From: Dehalococcoidia bacterium UBA2158
GTDB lineage: Bacteria > Chloroflexota > Dehalococcoidia > Lucifugimonadales > UBA3495
Reading direction: 5' to 3'
DNA: 64,000 nt
NCBI GenBank assembly: GCA_002328185.1
Contig: DCWQ01000068.1
Coordinates: forward strand, 22,941 to 86,940
Below, piece after piece: positions 1 to 8,853 of this stretch. The notes beneath the pieces were generated by a model. It searched no databases. It saw only the letters and a program-made list of their open reading frames with translations, and had not been told where the DNA came from. Within the stretch, counting starts at the first letter, position 1. Each line of letters starts with the position of its first letter. The translations under genes and the position numbers were made by a program.

Positions 1-4
1 CCGT

Positions 5-29
5 CCCAGCTCTGGGTTTTGCCTATAAT
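5..29 (+). promoter_or_regulatory. Hairpin with T run, then possible -10 box before hisG
   Basis: A small stem (CCCAG-CT-CTGGG, 5-16) followed by TTTT may be the end of a terminator for a gene upstream of the window. A TATAAT hexamer at 24-29 could be the hisG -10 element, giving a leader of about 35 nt. No convincing -35 box fits within the window, so the promoter call is weak. Confidence 0.35.
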
Positions 30-70
30 CTAGACGCGCTGATCTCCATCGGGGCAAGTTAGGTCGGAAA

Positions 71-1093
71 TTGACTTTTCAAGAACAAGATAAAGAGGGC
101 CAACTGCGCATAGCCCTCCCCAGTGATGGCGAGTTGTACGATTCGACCCTCGCTTTCATGAGGGACTGTGGGCTAACTGTGTCGCGCCCCAACTCGCGAC
201 GCTATACCGGCACGGTCCCCGCCATCCCAGGGGTAGAAGTGCTATTCCAACGCACATCGGATGTCGCATCCAAGGTGGAAGAGGGCAGTGCCGAATTGGG
301 CGTGACCGGTCTGGACCGGGTATTGGAATACCGCAACGACGAACGAAAAGCGTCGGTACTGATCGAGGACCTCGAATACGGCCGTTGCGATTTCGTTCTG
401 GCCGTGCCAGATTCCTGGATGGACGTAACCTCCCTCTCCGACCTGGCCGACCTGGCCTTGGAATTTAGGCAAGAGGGCAAACAGCTACGCATCGCCACCA
501 AATACCCCAGACTGTTGCGGGGCTATCTATACGAGCGGGGCATCAACTATTTCACCCTGGTGCCGGCCAGCGGCGCCATGGAAGCAGCCCCAGCCGCCGG
601 ATACGCCGACTTGATCGCCGACGTAACAGCCACTGGGACGACGCTGCGGGAGAACCAACTCAAGCAACTGGATGAGGGCACCATCCTGTCCTCCCAATCG
701 TGTCTGATCGCCAATCCGGTGTCGCTTGGAACATCCCGGGAGGCTTTAGCCTTGGCCCGTTCCATCGTCGAACTCATGGAAGGTCACCTGAGGGCCGAGC
801 CCTTCTACCGCGTTACCGCCAACGTGCGGGCGGCATCAGCCGAGGAAGTAAGCTCCACCGTGCTGGCCCGCACCGACCTGGCCGGACTGCAGGGCCCCAC
901 CGTGGCCCGGGTCTACAACATCGAAGAGCAGGACTGGTTCAACGTCAGCCTGCTGATCAAGAAAGACCGGCTGTTGGAAGCCGTCGACCACCTGCGGGAC
1001 TGCGGCGCTATCGACGTGGCCGCATCCCAATTAAGCTATCTATTCGATGGCCACTCAGAGGCCTACCAAGCCCTCTTTGGCGGCAATCACTAA
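71..1093 (+). CDS. hisG: ATP phosphoribosyltransferase, long form (HisG)
   Basis: First enzyme of histidine synthesis: joins ATP and PRPP to give phosphoribosyl-ATP in the cytosol. The 340 aa length fits the long HisG class, with two catalytic lobes and a C-terminal ACT-like regulatory domain (about 240-340) that normally binds histidine for feedback inhibition. The PRPP-binding loop is seen as ADLIADVTATGTTLREN at 179-195. The start is a TTG with a weak AGG-type site upstream; no better start lies nearby. It is the first gene of a his cluster running to 4991, though a phospholipase-C-like gene sits between it and hisD. Confidence 0.95.
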   Translation: MTFQEQDKEGQLRIALPSDGELYDSTLAFMRDCGLTVSRPNSRRYTGTVPAIPGVEVLFQRTSDVASKVEEGSAELGVTGLDRVLEYRNDERKASVLIEDLEYGRCDFVLAVPDSWMDVTSLSDLADLALEFRQEGKQLRIATKYPRLLRGYLYERGINYFTLVPASGAMEAAPAAGYADLIADVTATGTTLRENQLKQLDEGTILSSQSCLIANPVSLGTSREALALARSIVELMEGHLRAEPFYRVTANVRAASAEEVSSTVLARTDLAGLQGPTVARVYNIEEQDWFNVSLLIKKDRLLEAVDHLRDCGAIDVAASQLSYLFDGHSEAYQALFGGNH

Positions 1094-1142
1094 TCGCTTA
1101 AACCAGTCCGGACTCTTTTAAATTTCCGGCGGGTTATAGATA

Positions 1143-1898
1143 ATGCCGAACCTCCCGATGCACATATATCTGGCCGACCAGGTAACCAAGCAACTGGACC
1201 GAAGCTACGTCTTCGATCACATGGGCGCCTACTACCTGGGCTCCACCGCCCCGGACATCCGGGCCATGACCCGGTGGCCTAGGGAGCAGACCCACTTCGC
1301 GCCCCTGTCGGTGGAGGAAGTCGGCACCGGGACCAGTACCATGTTCCGGATTCACCCGGAACTTCAAGAGGACATGTCGCCGGCGTCGAGAGCATTCTTG
1401 GCCGGTTACGTTTGCCATCTGGCGTCGGATGAAGTCTGGATCACCAGCGTGTTCCGGCCCCACTTCGACACCGCCGAGGAAAGCCGGCTGACCGACGACC
1501 AAGTAGAAGCAAATATCTGGGACCGGGCGATGCAACTGGATATGGACCGGCAGGCCCTGCCCCAGATCAGCGGCGATTGCCACCCCGAAAAATGGCTGCC
1601 CTGCTCCGATCACGACGTGGCCATGCCGTTCTTCGACGAAGGGCTTTTGGGCGAGTGGAAGGACCGGGTTGGGCGGTTCCAAGTATGGGAATTCACCTGG
1701 GAACGGTTGAAAGGGGCACTTAACCGGCTGTATCGTGATGATGAAGATGTCCGAAAAACAGTGGAGCGGTTCATAGAAGGTATACCCCGCAACATGGAAG
1801 AACTCTACGAGAAGGTGCCCGAGGGCAACGTCTCGGCGTACCAAGAACGCGCCTTGGCCGCAACGATAACCCAGGTCCGGGAATTCATTCCGGACTAG
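1143..1898 (+). CDS. Zinc-dependent phospholipase C-like protein
   Basis: A 251 aa protein resembling the zinc-dependent phospholipase C / S1-P1-like family (PF00882 type). Visible signs are the N-terminal MHIYLAD, GAYYLGSTAPDIR near residue 30, a TH pair near 59 and FLAGYVCHLASDEVW near 95, which supply the His and Asp residues expected for a metal site. No signal peptide is seen, unlike secreted phospholipases, so the substrate is unknown and it may act in the cytosol. It lies inside the his cluster, 49 bp after hisG and 23 bp before hisD, and is probably cotranscribed. A role in histidine synthesis is not implied by the family. Confidence 0.7.
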   Translation: MPNLPMHIYLADQVTKQLDRSYVFDHMGAYYLGSTAPDIRAMTRWPREQTHFAPLSVEEVGTGTSTMFRIHPELQEDMSPASRAFLAGYVCHLASDEVWITSVFRPHFDTAEESRLTDDQVEANIWDRAMQLDMDRQALPQISGDCHPEKWLPCSDHDVAMPFFDEGLLGEWKDRVGRFQVWEFTWERLKGALNRLYRDDEDVRKTVERFIEGIPRNMEELYEKVPEGNVSAYQERALAATITQVREFIPD

Positions 1899-1921
1899 AT
1901 AGAAAGTGATGGAGAAACCAG

Positions 1922-3262
1922 TTGGCCCTTAACGTGATAAAAGGAGGCCAGAACGCCGAGAACGTTCTGGTCCGCATCGACCCCCTGGACTTGGAATCGC
2001 TGCCCGAGTCGGTATTGGCCCGCACCGAAGAAGCCTTCGGAAAGGGTGTCAGTCCACTGGAATCGGTCAACCAGATGCTAATCGACGTCCGCCGTGAAGG
2101 CGACGCCGCAGTTCTGCGCTACGCAAAGCTTCTGGACGGCTCGGACCTCGAAGACTTCCGGGTGACCAACGCCCAGATGGCCCAGGCCAGAGACTCTGTC
2201 AGCAAGGAACTTCGGGAGTCATTGGAACTTGCCGCCCAGCGGGTGCGCGACTTCCACGAAGCCACCATGCCCAGCAACTGGGTCGACCGCGAAAAAGGCC
2301 TGGGTGAATTGATTCGCCCCTTAGAGCGAGTTGGTCTTTATGCCCCCGGCGGCAGCGCCGCTTACCCCTCGACTGTGTTGATGACCGCTGTTCCAGCCAG
2401 GGTGGCCGGCGTCCGAGAGGTCATCCTCTGCACGCCGCCCCAATGGGGAGAAGCCCTGAACCCGGCAGTGATAGTCGCCGCTGAGATCGCCGGAGTGGAC
2501 GCCCTGTATCAGGTGGGCGGAGTCCCCGCCATCGCCGCCATGGCCTACGGAACTGCCTCAGTTCCCAAGGTCGACAAGATCTGCGGCCCCGGCAACATCT
2601 TCGTTTCCTACGCCAAGAAGCTGGTCCAAGGCTCCGTCGACATCGACGGTGTCTTCGGCCCCACCGAGACCATCGTTCTGGCCGACAAGACCGCCAACGC
2701 TACCTTCTGCGCCGCCGACCTCATCGCGCAGGCGGAGCACGACCCGCTGGCCACCGCCATTTTGATCACCAACAACCAGGAGTTGATCAACCAGATTGAT
2801 GCGGAAGTCGACCGGATGATTGCCGAACAGCCCCGGGGCGACGTCGCCCAGGCGGCGCTGGACCGTCAAGGTCGGGTGGTGTTGGTCGATTCGCTAGAAG
2901 AAGCCGTCGACCTGGTGAACCGCATCGCGCCCGAGCACCTATGCCTGCTGCTGGACGACCCCTGGTCCTGGGTCGACAAGATAAAACACGCCGGCGGCCT
3001 ATTCCTGGGCGAGTTCTCGCCCGAGGTCATGGGTGACTACATCGCCGGCCCCAGTCACGTGATGCCCACTGGAGGCACTGCCAGATTCGGTTCCGCCTTG
3101 AGCGTGCACCACTTCCTGCGCACCATGCCGGTGGTCGGTCTCAGCCCCGCCGAGTTCCAGAAACTTGGCGGGGCTGCTGTGCACATCGCTGACGCCGAAG
3201 GGCTATCCGGTCACGCCAGCGCTATCCAAGTCAGGCTCGATTCCATCGCGAAGGGAGCCTGA
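1922..3262 (+). CDS. hisD: Histidinol dehydrogenase (HisD)
   Basis: Catalyses the last two steps of histidine synthesis, oxidising L-histidinol to L-histidine with two NAD. At 446 aa it is full length. Zinc and catalytic residues are recognisable: LIAQAEHDP (Gln and His ligands), APEHLCL (catalytic Glu-His), GDYIAGPSHVMPT and a C-terminal GLSGHASAI His. The usual GPNHVLPT reads GPSHVMPT, a mild change. The TTG start is supported by GGAG at 1911-1914, 7 nt upstream. The stop lies one base from the hisC ATG, so the two are probably translationally coupled. Confidence 0.96.
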   Translation: MALNVIKGGQNAENVLVRIDPLDLESLPESVLARTEEAFGKGVSPLESVNQMLIDVRREGDAAVLRYAKLLDGSDLEDFRVTNAQMAQARDSVSKELRESLELAAQRVRDFHEATMPSNWVDREKGLGELIRPLERVGLYAPGGSAAYPSTVLMTAVPARVAGVREVILCTPPQWGEALNPAVIVAAEIAGVDALYQVGGVPAIAAMAYGTASVPKVDKICGPGNIFVSYAKKLVQGSVDIDGVFGPTETIVLADKTANATFCAADLIAQAEHDPLATAILITNNQELINQIDAEVDRMIAEQPRGDVAQAALDRQGRVVLVDSLEEAVDLVNRIAPEHLCLLLDDPWSWVDKIKHAGGLFLGEFSPEVMGDYIAGPSHVMPTGGTARFGSALSVHHFLRTMPVVGLSPAEFQKLGGAAVHIADAEGLSGHASAIQVRLDSIAKGA

Positions 3263-3263
3263 T

Positions 3264-4355
3264 ATGACCCAAAAGAAGATGCCGTCCATGCTGCCCCACA
3301 TCGAGGCGCTGGAGGCCTACGAGGGCGTTGACCCCATGGAGGTCATGGCCGAGCGGGCGGGGATATCCCCGGACAAGATCATCCGCCTCAACGGCAATGA
3401 GAATCCCTACGGCCCCTCGCCCAAGGTGGCCGCGGCGCTAGGCGAATACCCGAACTTCAATTATTATCCCGACCCCGACCAGCGTGGCCTGCGCCGGGTG
3501 CTGTCGGGCTACCTGAACGTTGAACCGGAAAAAATAATAGCGGGCAACGGCAGCGACGAGCTGATCGACCTGCTGCTGCGCATGTACGTGGGAGTGGGCG
3601 ACAATGTGATCGTCCCGACCCCGACCTTCGGCATGTATTCGTTCTCCACGGGCATCTGCGGTGGCGAGACCATCGCGGTGGAACGGGACGACAAGTTCGA
3701 GATTGACTTGGAAGCCATGAAATCGGTCGTCACCGCCAAGAGCAAGATCATCTTTTTGACCTCGCCCAACAACCCGACCGGAAACATCGTCCCTGAGGCC
3801 CAGACCAGGGCCATGCTGGACACGGGACTGCTGGTGGTGATGGACGAGGCCTACTTCGAGTTCTGCGGCGATACGGCCATCCCGCTGCTCGCCGAGTACC
3901 CCAACCTGGTGGTGCTGCGAACCTTCAGCAAATGGGCGGGACTAGCGGGGTTGCGCATTGGCGTGGGCGCCATGGACCCGGACCTGGCCGCCACCATGAT
4001 GGCCATGAAGCCACCCTACAACGTCAACCTGGCCGCTGAGGTGGCGCTGACCACGTCTTTGGAGGACACGCCGGGCCTGTTGGCGCGGGTGACCCAGATA
4101 GTCGACGAACGGGACCGCATGATGGAAAAACTGAAGCAGGTCCCCAACCTGACACCCTGGCCGTCACGGGCCAACTTCATCCTCTGCGAAGTGCCCGACG
4201 GACGGGGGAAAGAGATATTTGAGGGCCTCTGCAGCAGGGGAATCTTCCTGCGCTATTGGCCCAGTGGACGCCTAAAGAACTTTATCCGGACCAGCATCGG
4301 CCTCCCCCATGAGACCGACGCGGTCGTTGAGGCATTTAGAGAGCTGTGCGCCTAA
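3264..4355 (+). CDS. hisC: Histidinol-phosphate aminotransferase (HisC)
   Basis: PLP-dependent fold type I enzyme converting imidazole-acetol phosphate and glutamate to histidinol phosphate. The ATG at 3264 has AAGGGAG at 3251-3257 and gives 363 aa, the normal length; a longer reading frame extends back into hisD but has no such site. Motifs present are SPNNPTGN (about 170), DEAYFEF (about 194) and the PLP lysine in TFSKWAGLAGLRIG (about 218). It starts one base after the hisD stop and precedes hisB by a few bases, which supports assignment as HisC over other class I/II aminotransferases. Confidence 0.94.
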   Translation: MTQKKMPSMLPHIEALEAYEGVDPMEVMAERAGISPDKIIRLNGNENPYGPSPKVAAALGEYPNFNYYPDPDQRGLRRVLSGYLNVEPEKIIAGNGSDELIDLLLRMYVGVGDNVIVPTPTFGMYSFSTGICGGETIAVERDDKFEIDLEAMKSVVTAKSKIIFLTSPNNPTGNIVPEAQTRAMLDTGLLVVMDEAYFEFCGDTAIPLLAEYPNLVVLRTFSKWAGLAGLRIGVGAMDPDLAATMMAMKPPYNVNLAAEVALTTSLEDTPGLLARVTQIVDERDRMMEKLKQVPNLTPWPSRANFILCEVPDGRGKEIFEGLCSRGIFLRYWPSGRLKNFIRTSIGLPHETDAVVEAFRELCA

Positions 4356-4367
4356 GGGGAAGATGTG

Positions 4368-4991
4368 ATGCCACCTAGAAGACCGGCTGCTAACAAGGGA
4401 CGATCGGCGAATATCGAGCGAAAGACAAGCGAGACCGAGATTTCGCTGACGATAGACTTGGACGGCACCGGCGTTTATGACGTGGACACCGGCAACGGGT
4501 TCCTCGATCACATGGTGTCTCAAATATCCAGGCACGGCCTGATAGACATAACGCTCAAAGCCAAAGGAGACCTCCACACCGGCTGGCATCACTTGGTGGA
4601 GGACGTGGCCATCACCCTGGGAAGGGCGTTCAACGAAGCTCTGGGCGACTCCCGGGGTATTCGCCGCATGGGTCACGCCATGGTGCCCCTAGATGAAACG
4701 CTGGCCATGGTTGCGCTGGACTGCAGCGGCCGCGGTTATGCCGTGATCGAGACTACCCTGGACGACTCCATGGTGGAAACGTTGCCCGGCGCGTTGGTGA
4801 AACACTTCTTCGAGTCGTTCGCCTTGGAGGGGAAGATAAACCTCCACGCCAAGATTATCACCGGAGTCAGCCCCCACCACAAGGCCGAAGCCCTCTGCAA
4901 AGCCCTGGCCCGTTCCCTCCGCGACGCCTTGGAGCCAGACCCCCGCGCGCCGTCGACCATCCCCAGCACTAAGGGGACGCTTAGCGGCTAG
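4368..4991 (+). CDS. hisB: Imidazoleglycerol-phosphate dehydratase (HisB)
   Basis: Dehydrates imidazole glycerol phosphate to imidazole-acetol phosphate with two Mn ions. Seen motifs: GFLDHM, a first metal cluster HHLVED (usually HHTxED) and a second VSPHHKAEALCKALARSL near the C-terminus. The first cluster is unusual because the Asp before HH is replaced (GWHHLVED), though the His and Glu ligands remain. GTG at 4365 and ATG at 4368 both fit; AAGGGGA at 4354-4360 is better spaced for the ATG. This is the monofunctional dehydratase, about 207 aa, without a phosphatase domain. It is the last gene of the his cluster; its 3' end overlaps the next, opposite-strand gene by 4 bp. Confidence 0.93.
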   Translation: MPPRRPAANKGRSANIERKTSETEISLTIDLDGTGVYDVDTGNGFLDHMVSQISRHGLIDITLKAKGDLHTGWHHLVEDVAITLGRAFNEALGDSRGIRRMGHAMVPLDETLAMVALDCSGRGYAVIETTLDDSMVETLPGALVKHFFESFALEGKINLHAKIITGVSPHHKAEALCKALARSLRDALEPDPRAPSTIPSTKGTLSG

Positions 4992-5665
4992 TTCCGCGTG
5001 GCGACCCAGACAAAGTAGTGGCCGCCGCCTTTTTTGCCGCTGCGGGCTCGTGCTTTCACTACTTCGACCTTGAAGCCGGTCTTGAGTAGCCTTCGGGTGA
5101 ACGCTGGGTCGGGGTCGGTGGACCAGATAGAGAGGACGCCTCGGGGCCGTAGGGCGGCGAAAGATGATTCCAGGCCCTTGGGGCTATAGATCCACTCGTT
5201 GCCTTCTTGAGTCATCGCCTGAGGGCCATTGTCGACGTCCAGCATGATGGCGTTGTAACCGCCCTTGGTAGTCCAGATCATCTGCGCGACATCTTCTACC
5301 TGGACCGTGACGCGATCGTCGTCTAGAGGATGGTCGGCCAGGTGGCCAAGGAACTCCCGGTTCCACTCCAGAACGTCGGGGATTATCTCCGAGACTATGA
5401 CTTCGGCGTCGGCTTTAAGTTCGTCCAACGCTGCTCTCACGGTGTAGCCCAAGCCCAGGCCGCCGATCAGGACGCGCACAGCAGGGTGGTTGGTGACCTT
5501 CTCGCAGGCGAGTTTGGCCAGGGCGTCTTCCGAGCCATGGACCTGGCTGTTCATCAGCTCCTGGTTGTCAGCCTTGATCGAGAACTCATTGTCACGCTGA
5601 TACAACCGAAGCTCAGTCCCGTTTCTGGAAGTTTTGGCGGTTCCAAGTAGCTTCCAGGGGATCAT
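4988..5665 (-). CDS. Spermidine synthase-like methyltransferase-fold protein
   Basis: A 225 aa Rossmann-fold protein of the spermidine/spermine synthase superfamily. The nucleotide-binding loop IGGLGLGYTVRAAL (about 67-80) replaces the classic GGGxG, followed by VIVSEIIPDVLEW with an acidic ribose-binding residue and MLDVDNGPQAM, the motif IV position. True polyamine synthases are larger and have an N-terminal beta domain, so polyamine synthesis is doubtful; it may be a small-molecule methyltransferase-like protein. It converges on hisB with a 4 bp overlap of stop codons. Confidence 0.65.
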   Translation of the reverse strand: MIPWKLLGTAKTSRNGTELRLYQRDNEFSIKADNQELMNSQVHGSEDALAKLACEKVTNHPAVRVLIGGLGLGYTVRAALDELKADAEVIVSEIIPDVLEWNREFLGHLADHPLDDDRVTVQVEDVAQMIWTTKGGYNAIMLDVDNGPQAMTQEGNEWIYSPKGLESSFAALRPRGVLSIWSTDPDPAFTRRLLKTGFKVEVVKARARSGKKGGGHYFVWVATRN

Positions 5666-5738
5666 GTGTGGTTTTTTGGCATGGTTTTTGGTTGCAGGGT
5701 GGTGTTTTGTTTGTGGAGAGCGGAGGCCCCCATTCTTA

Positions 5739-5762
5739 CCTTCCCCCGCTCACGGGGGAAGG
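5739..5762. repeat. GC-rich dispersed hairpin repeat
   Basis: Stem CCTTCCCCCG / CGGGGGAAGG with a 4-nt loop, lying between two minus-strand genes. A close relative lies at 6578-6599 and diverged relatives at about 9345, 16226, 52411 and 55165, so it belongs to a dispersed family. It may also act as a transcription terminator. Confidence 0.6.
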
Positions 5763-5788
5763 GGGTTTGCCCCTATGGCGCCGATACG

Positions 5789-6562
5789 CTAGGCTGGTCG
5801 GCCTTTTCTGGCTATGAACTCGGGGAATGCGTCTTCTACTCCGAAACCTTTGACAACGTTGGTGAAGTCTTTTTCGTTCTGCCACATGCCTTCCAAGTTG
5901 GCGGTCATGTCCTTAAGCAGAATCTCTTTGACGCCGATCACCGAACCTCGGTGGTTCTTGGCGATCAGGGTGGCCATCTCCATGGTCTTAGCACGGAGCT
6001 CACTGGCAGGGACCAGGTGATTCAGCAGGCCTATCTGGAAGGCCTCTTCGGCCTCGACCACGCGGGCGGTGAACAGCAGTTCCTTGGCCTTGGGCCAGCC
6101 CACCTGGTTGGTCAGGGTCCAGGTGCAGTTGATGCGGCCGTAGGCCACTGCCAGGAACCGGAACTTGGTGTTCTCGCAGCCGACCCGGATATCGAGACAC
6201 GATGCCAGCACCGCGCCTCCGCCGTAGGCCAGCCCGTTTATCATGCCGATGACCGGCTTGGGCGAGGCTGAAAGCTCGTACATCCAACGGGAGTGTTCAC
6301 CTTGGCGGGCGTCTCGTTCCTCTTCGGTGCGGTTGCGGGCGTCTTCCCGCTGCTCGTGGATGTCGCCACCGGCGGAGAAAGCCTTGTTGCCGGTACCGGT
6401 GATGACTATGCAGCCGATATCATCGTCGGCGTTGGCCTCCACCACCGCGTCGCGGAGCTCGGTGTTCACAACGTGGTTCATGGCGTTCAACACCTCAGGC
6501 CGATTCATGGTGATGACTGCCACGCCTTCTTCGTTTTCCACCTGGATCGTTTCGTAAGTCAT
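5789..6562 (-). CDS. Enoyl-CoA hydratase/isomerase family protein
   Basis: A 257 aa crotonase-fold protein. The oxyanion-hole segments are GNKAFSAGGDIHEQ (about 55-68) and GLAYGGGAVLAS (about 110-121). The usual catalytic glutamates are not both obvious (RFLAVAYGRIN in the relevant region), so it may be a hydratase, isomerase, dehalogenase or hydrolase of a CoA thioester. It stands alone between hairpin repeats. Substrate cannot be told from sequence. Confidence 0.85.
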   Translation of the reverse strand: MTYETIQVENEEGVAVITMNRPEVLNAMNHVVNTELRDAVVEANADDDIGCIVITGTGNKAFSAGGDIHEQREDARNRTEEERDARQGEHSRWMYELSASPKPVIGMINGLAYGGGAVLASCLDIRVGCENTKFRFLAVAYGRINCTWTLTNQVGWPKAKELLFTARVVEAEEAFQIGLLNHLVPASELRAKTMEMATLIAKNHRGSVIGVKEILLKDMTANLEGMWQNEKDFTNVVKGFGVEDAFPEFIARKGRPA

Positions 6563-6577
6563 TTGCCCTCGTCCTAA

Positions 6578-6599
6578 CCTTCCCCAGAGCAGGGGAAGG
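6578..6599. repeat. Dispersed hairpin CCTTCCCC-AGAGCA-GGGGAAGG
   Basis: Perfect 8-bp stem with a 6-nt loop directly upstream of the minus-strand enoyl-CoA hydratase gene. It resembles the hairpin at 5739-5762, so the gene is flanked by two copies. Confidence 0.6.
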
Positions 6600-6645
6600 G
6601 ATTTATAAAAATTCTAGTTGCCTCCCGATTCTACGGTTAGGCCAA

Positions 6646-6685
6646 CGGTCAGTCAATTTAGGCTGACCGGGTCTCCGCTTATGAT
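6646..6685 (+). promoter_or_regulatory. Inverted repeat and possible -10 box upstream of the ThDP enzyme
   Basis: CGGTCAG and CTGACCG form a perfect 7-bp inverted repeat with a 10-nt spacer (6646-6669). TATGAT follows at 6680-6685, with only a poor -35 box. The repeat has the size and symmetry of a dimeric regulator site overlapping the -35 region; the regulator is unknown. Confidence 0.4.
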
Positions 6686-6755
6686 AAACTCCCATCGACT
6701 CTCAGGCGTGACCTGAAAACCGACTTTATTCCCGCATACCCCGGAGGTAATTGCA

Positions 6756-8447
6756 TTGGCTCAGAAGATGAAGGCCGGCGATGCCGTTATTGAAATGCTA
6801 CGGCAGGAAGGGGTCTCTCACATGTTCGGCATCGTGGGTTCGTCCTTCCTGGACATTCTGGACCCGCTTTACGACAGAGATGACATCAGATTCATCGGCG
6901 TAAGACACGAGCAGGGCGCTGCTTTGATGGCCGACGGCTACAGCCGCATCTCCGGCAAACCCAGCGTTTGTCTAGTGACCAACGGGCCCGGAGTCCTGAA
7001 CCTGACCTATGGTATCGGCTCGGCCTACGTGGCCCACTCACCGGTGGTCGTGCTGGCGCCTTCAGCCTCCCGCAGCCACCAGAACCGCGACTCCACCCAG
7101 GAGTTCGATCAGGTCGCCCTCTTCAAGCCGATCACCAAGGCTGCCTTCGCCATCAACAAGATCGAGGTGTTGCCAGAAGCCCTGCGCCACGCCTTCCGCG
7201 TCGCCACCTCGGGCAAGATGGGCCCGGTGATGATCGATATACCCCGTGACCTGTTGCCTGGCGCGGAGATTGAGCTAGACCTGCTGGCGCCCAACGCCTA
7301 CCGGCCCGGCCAGACCCGCTCCCGGGGAGACCAGGGCCTCATCGACAAAGCCGCCGCGGTGCTGTCAGCCGCCCAACGCCCGGTCATCCTGGCCGGCGGT
7401 GGAGTTCAGTGGAGCAACGCCGGCGACGAGGTCTGCCACATGGCAGAGCTGACTGGCGCCGCCATCGTCACCTCATACGGGCGGGCCGACGCCGTGCCCA
7501 ACGACCATCCCAACTACCTGGGCCATCTAGGCCGCCTAGGGTCGCTCGAAGGCAGCGAAGCGGTGCGCCAAGCCGACACAATCCTGGCCGTGGGCACTCG
7601 ACTCAGCCAGTCGACAACTTTTTACGACAACCGGTTCATCCCCGAGGACGCCAAGATCATCCAGATCGAGATCGACCCTCAGGAGATTGGACGCAACTAC
7701 CCGGTGACTGTGGGTATCGAAGGTGACGCCAAAGGGGTGATGGAGGGTCTCTTAGAGAAGGTGCGAGAGCGCGAGCCCCGGCCCAACCAACAATGGGTCT
7801 CTGAGATTGGCGATTGGAACCACCGCCGGGCATCCCGGCTGCAGGACGAGGAGAAACTCTCCGGCCTGCCGATCAAGCCGCAGCGGGCCTACGCGGAACT
7901 CAGGAAGGTCATGCCCCGCAACGCCATCTTGGCGCTGGACGCCGGGCTGGCCCCCAACTACGGGCAGGACCGGCTGAACTACTATGAGCCACGGAGCCTG
8001 ATAACCTCGCTGGACCTGGGTGGACTGGGATTCAGCTTCCCAGCGGCCATCGGCGCTAAGTTCGCTGCCCCCGACCGCCCGGTGATCAACTTCAACGGCG
8101 ACGGAGGTTTTCTGTTCAACGCCCAGGAGTTCTCCACGGCGGTGCATTACAACCTGCCGCTGGTCACCGTCATCATGAACAACGGCATCTGGGGCTCGGA
8201 GAAGGCCTACCAGCGTTACGCCTTCGATGAGCGTTACGTGGGCGCCGACGTAACCAACCCCCGCTTCGACAAATACGCGGAGATCTTCGGTGGCGCCGGG
8301 TTCTACGTGGAGCGGCCAGAGGACATCGGGAACGCGCTTCAGGAAGCCCTGAACTGCGGCAAACCCAGCATCATCGAGATTCCCACCGACCCTGACGAGA
8401 TGCCCCGCCCGGCGCGGTTGGCTGAAGTCCAAGCACCCCAAGGGTAA
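6756..8447 (+). CDS. Thiamine diphosphate enzyme, acetolactate synthase-like
   Basis: A 563 aa ThDP-dependent enzyme with the three standard domains: N-terminal pyrimidine-binding (1-175, activating Glu in GVRHEQGAALMADGYSR), central (190-330) and C-terminal pyrophosphate-binding (360-530, GDG to NN motif FNGDGGFLF...IMNNGIWG). Relatives include acetolactate synthase, benzoylformate decarboxylase, oxalyl-CoA decarboxylase and sulfoacetaldehyde acetyltransferase; the FGIVGSS start and QEFDQVALFKP segment recall the last, but this is not decisive. The TTG start has a strong site (GGAGG, 6743-6747, 8 nt upstream). No regulatory small subunit gene is nearby, which argues against branched-chain amino acid synthesis. 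A DUF971 gene follows after 34 bp. Confidence 0.85.
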   Translation: MAQKMKAGDAVIEMLRQEGVSHMFGIVGSSFLDILDPLYDRDDIRFIGVRHEQGAALMADGYSRISGKPSVCLVTNGPGVLNLTYGIGSAYVAHSPVVVLAPSASRSHQNRDSTQEFDQVALFKPITKAAFAINKIEVLPEALRHAFRVATSGKMGPVMIDIPRDLLPGAEIELDLLAPNAYRPGQTRSRGDQGLIDKAAAVLSAAQRPVILAGGGVQWSNAGDEVCHMAELTGAAIVTSYGRADAVPNDHPNYLGHLGRLGSLEGSEAVRQADTILAVGTRLSQSTTFYDNRFIPEDAKIIQIEIDPQEIGRNYPVTVGIEGDAKGVMEGLLEKVREREPRPNQQWVSEIGDWNHRRASRLQDEEKLSGLPIKPQRAYAELRKVMPRNAILALDAGLAPNYGQDRLNYYEPRSLITSLDLGGLGFSFPAAIGAKFAAPDRPVINFNGDGGFLFNAQEFSTAVHYNLPLVTVIMNNGIWGSEKAYQRYAFDERYVGADVTNPRFDKYAEIFGGAGFYVERPEDIGNALQEALNCGKPSIIEIPTDPDEMPRPARLAEVQAPQG

Positions 8448-8481
8448 AACCGGCGGCCTGTCCGCTACGTGAGACAGAAAA

Positions 8482-8853
8482 ATGGAACAAGTTATTCTGC
8501 CCGACGCCATAAGCCTGGAAGACGATGCCGTGGCAATTCTGTGGGAGGACGCCCATCGCAGCCCTTTTCCCCACCGGTACCTGCGGTTGGCCTGTCCCTG
8601 CGCCAATTGCGTGGACGAGATGAGCGGCAAGCGCACCCTCGATCCAGATACCGTGCCCCGGGAAGTGAAGGCCCTGGACCAGATGGCGGTTGGCAACTAC
8701 GGGGTGCAGTTCTTGTGGAGCGACGCCCATTACACCGGCATCTACACCTATAAGGTGTTGCGCGCAGCCTGCCCCTGCATCATCTGCAGGGAGGCTAGGG
8801 CTTCGGCCAAGAATTCCAATGGCGGCTCGGGCAGTGAGTCCGGGGGCAGTTAG
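8482..8853 (+). CDS. DUF971 (gamma-butyrobetaine hydroxylase N-terminal-like) protein
   Basis: A 123 aa protein of the DUF971 / GBBH-like N-terminal family. It shows the conserved FPHRYLRLACPCANCVDE and YTYKVLRAACPCIICRE segments, each a CxCxxC-type cysteine group that probably binds a metal. In other bacteria this domain occurs alone near Fe-S cluster carrier genes or as part of hydroxylases. Here it follows the ThDP enzyme closely and is likely cotranscribed. The tail is a Ser/Gly-rich linker-like stretch. Its stop overlaps the stop of the opposite-strand FmdB-type gene by 4 bp. Confidence 0.8.
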   Translation: MEQVILPDAISLEDDAVAILWEDAHRSPFPHRYLRLACPCANCVDEMSGKRTLDPDTVPREVKALDQMAVGNYGVQFLWSDAHYTGIYTYKVLRAACPCIICREARASAKNSNGGSGSESGGS

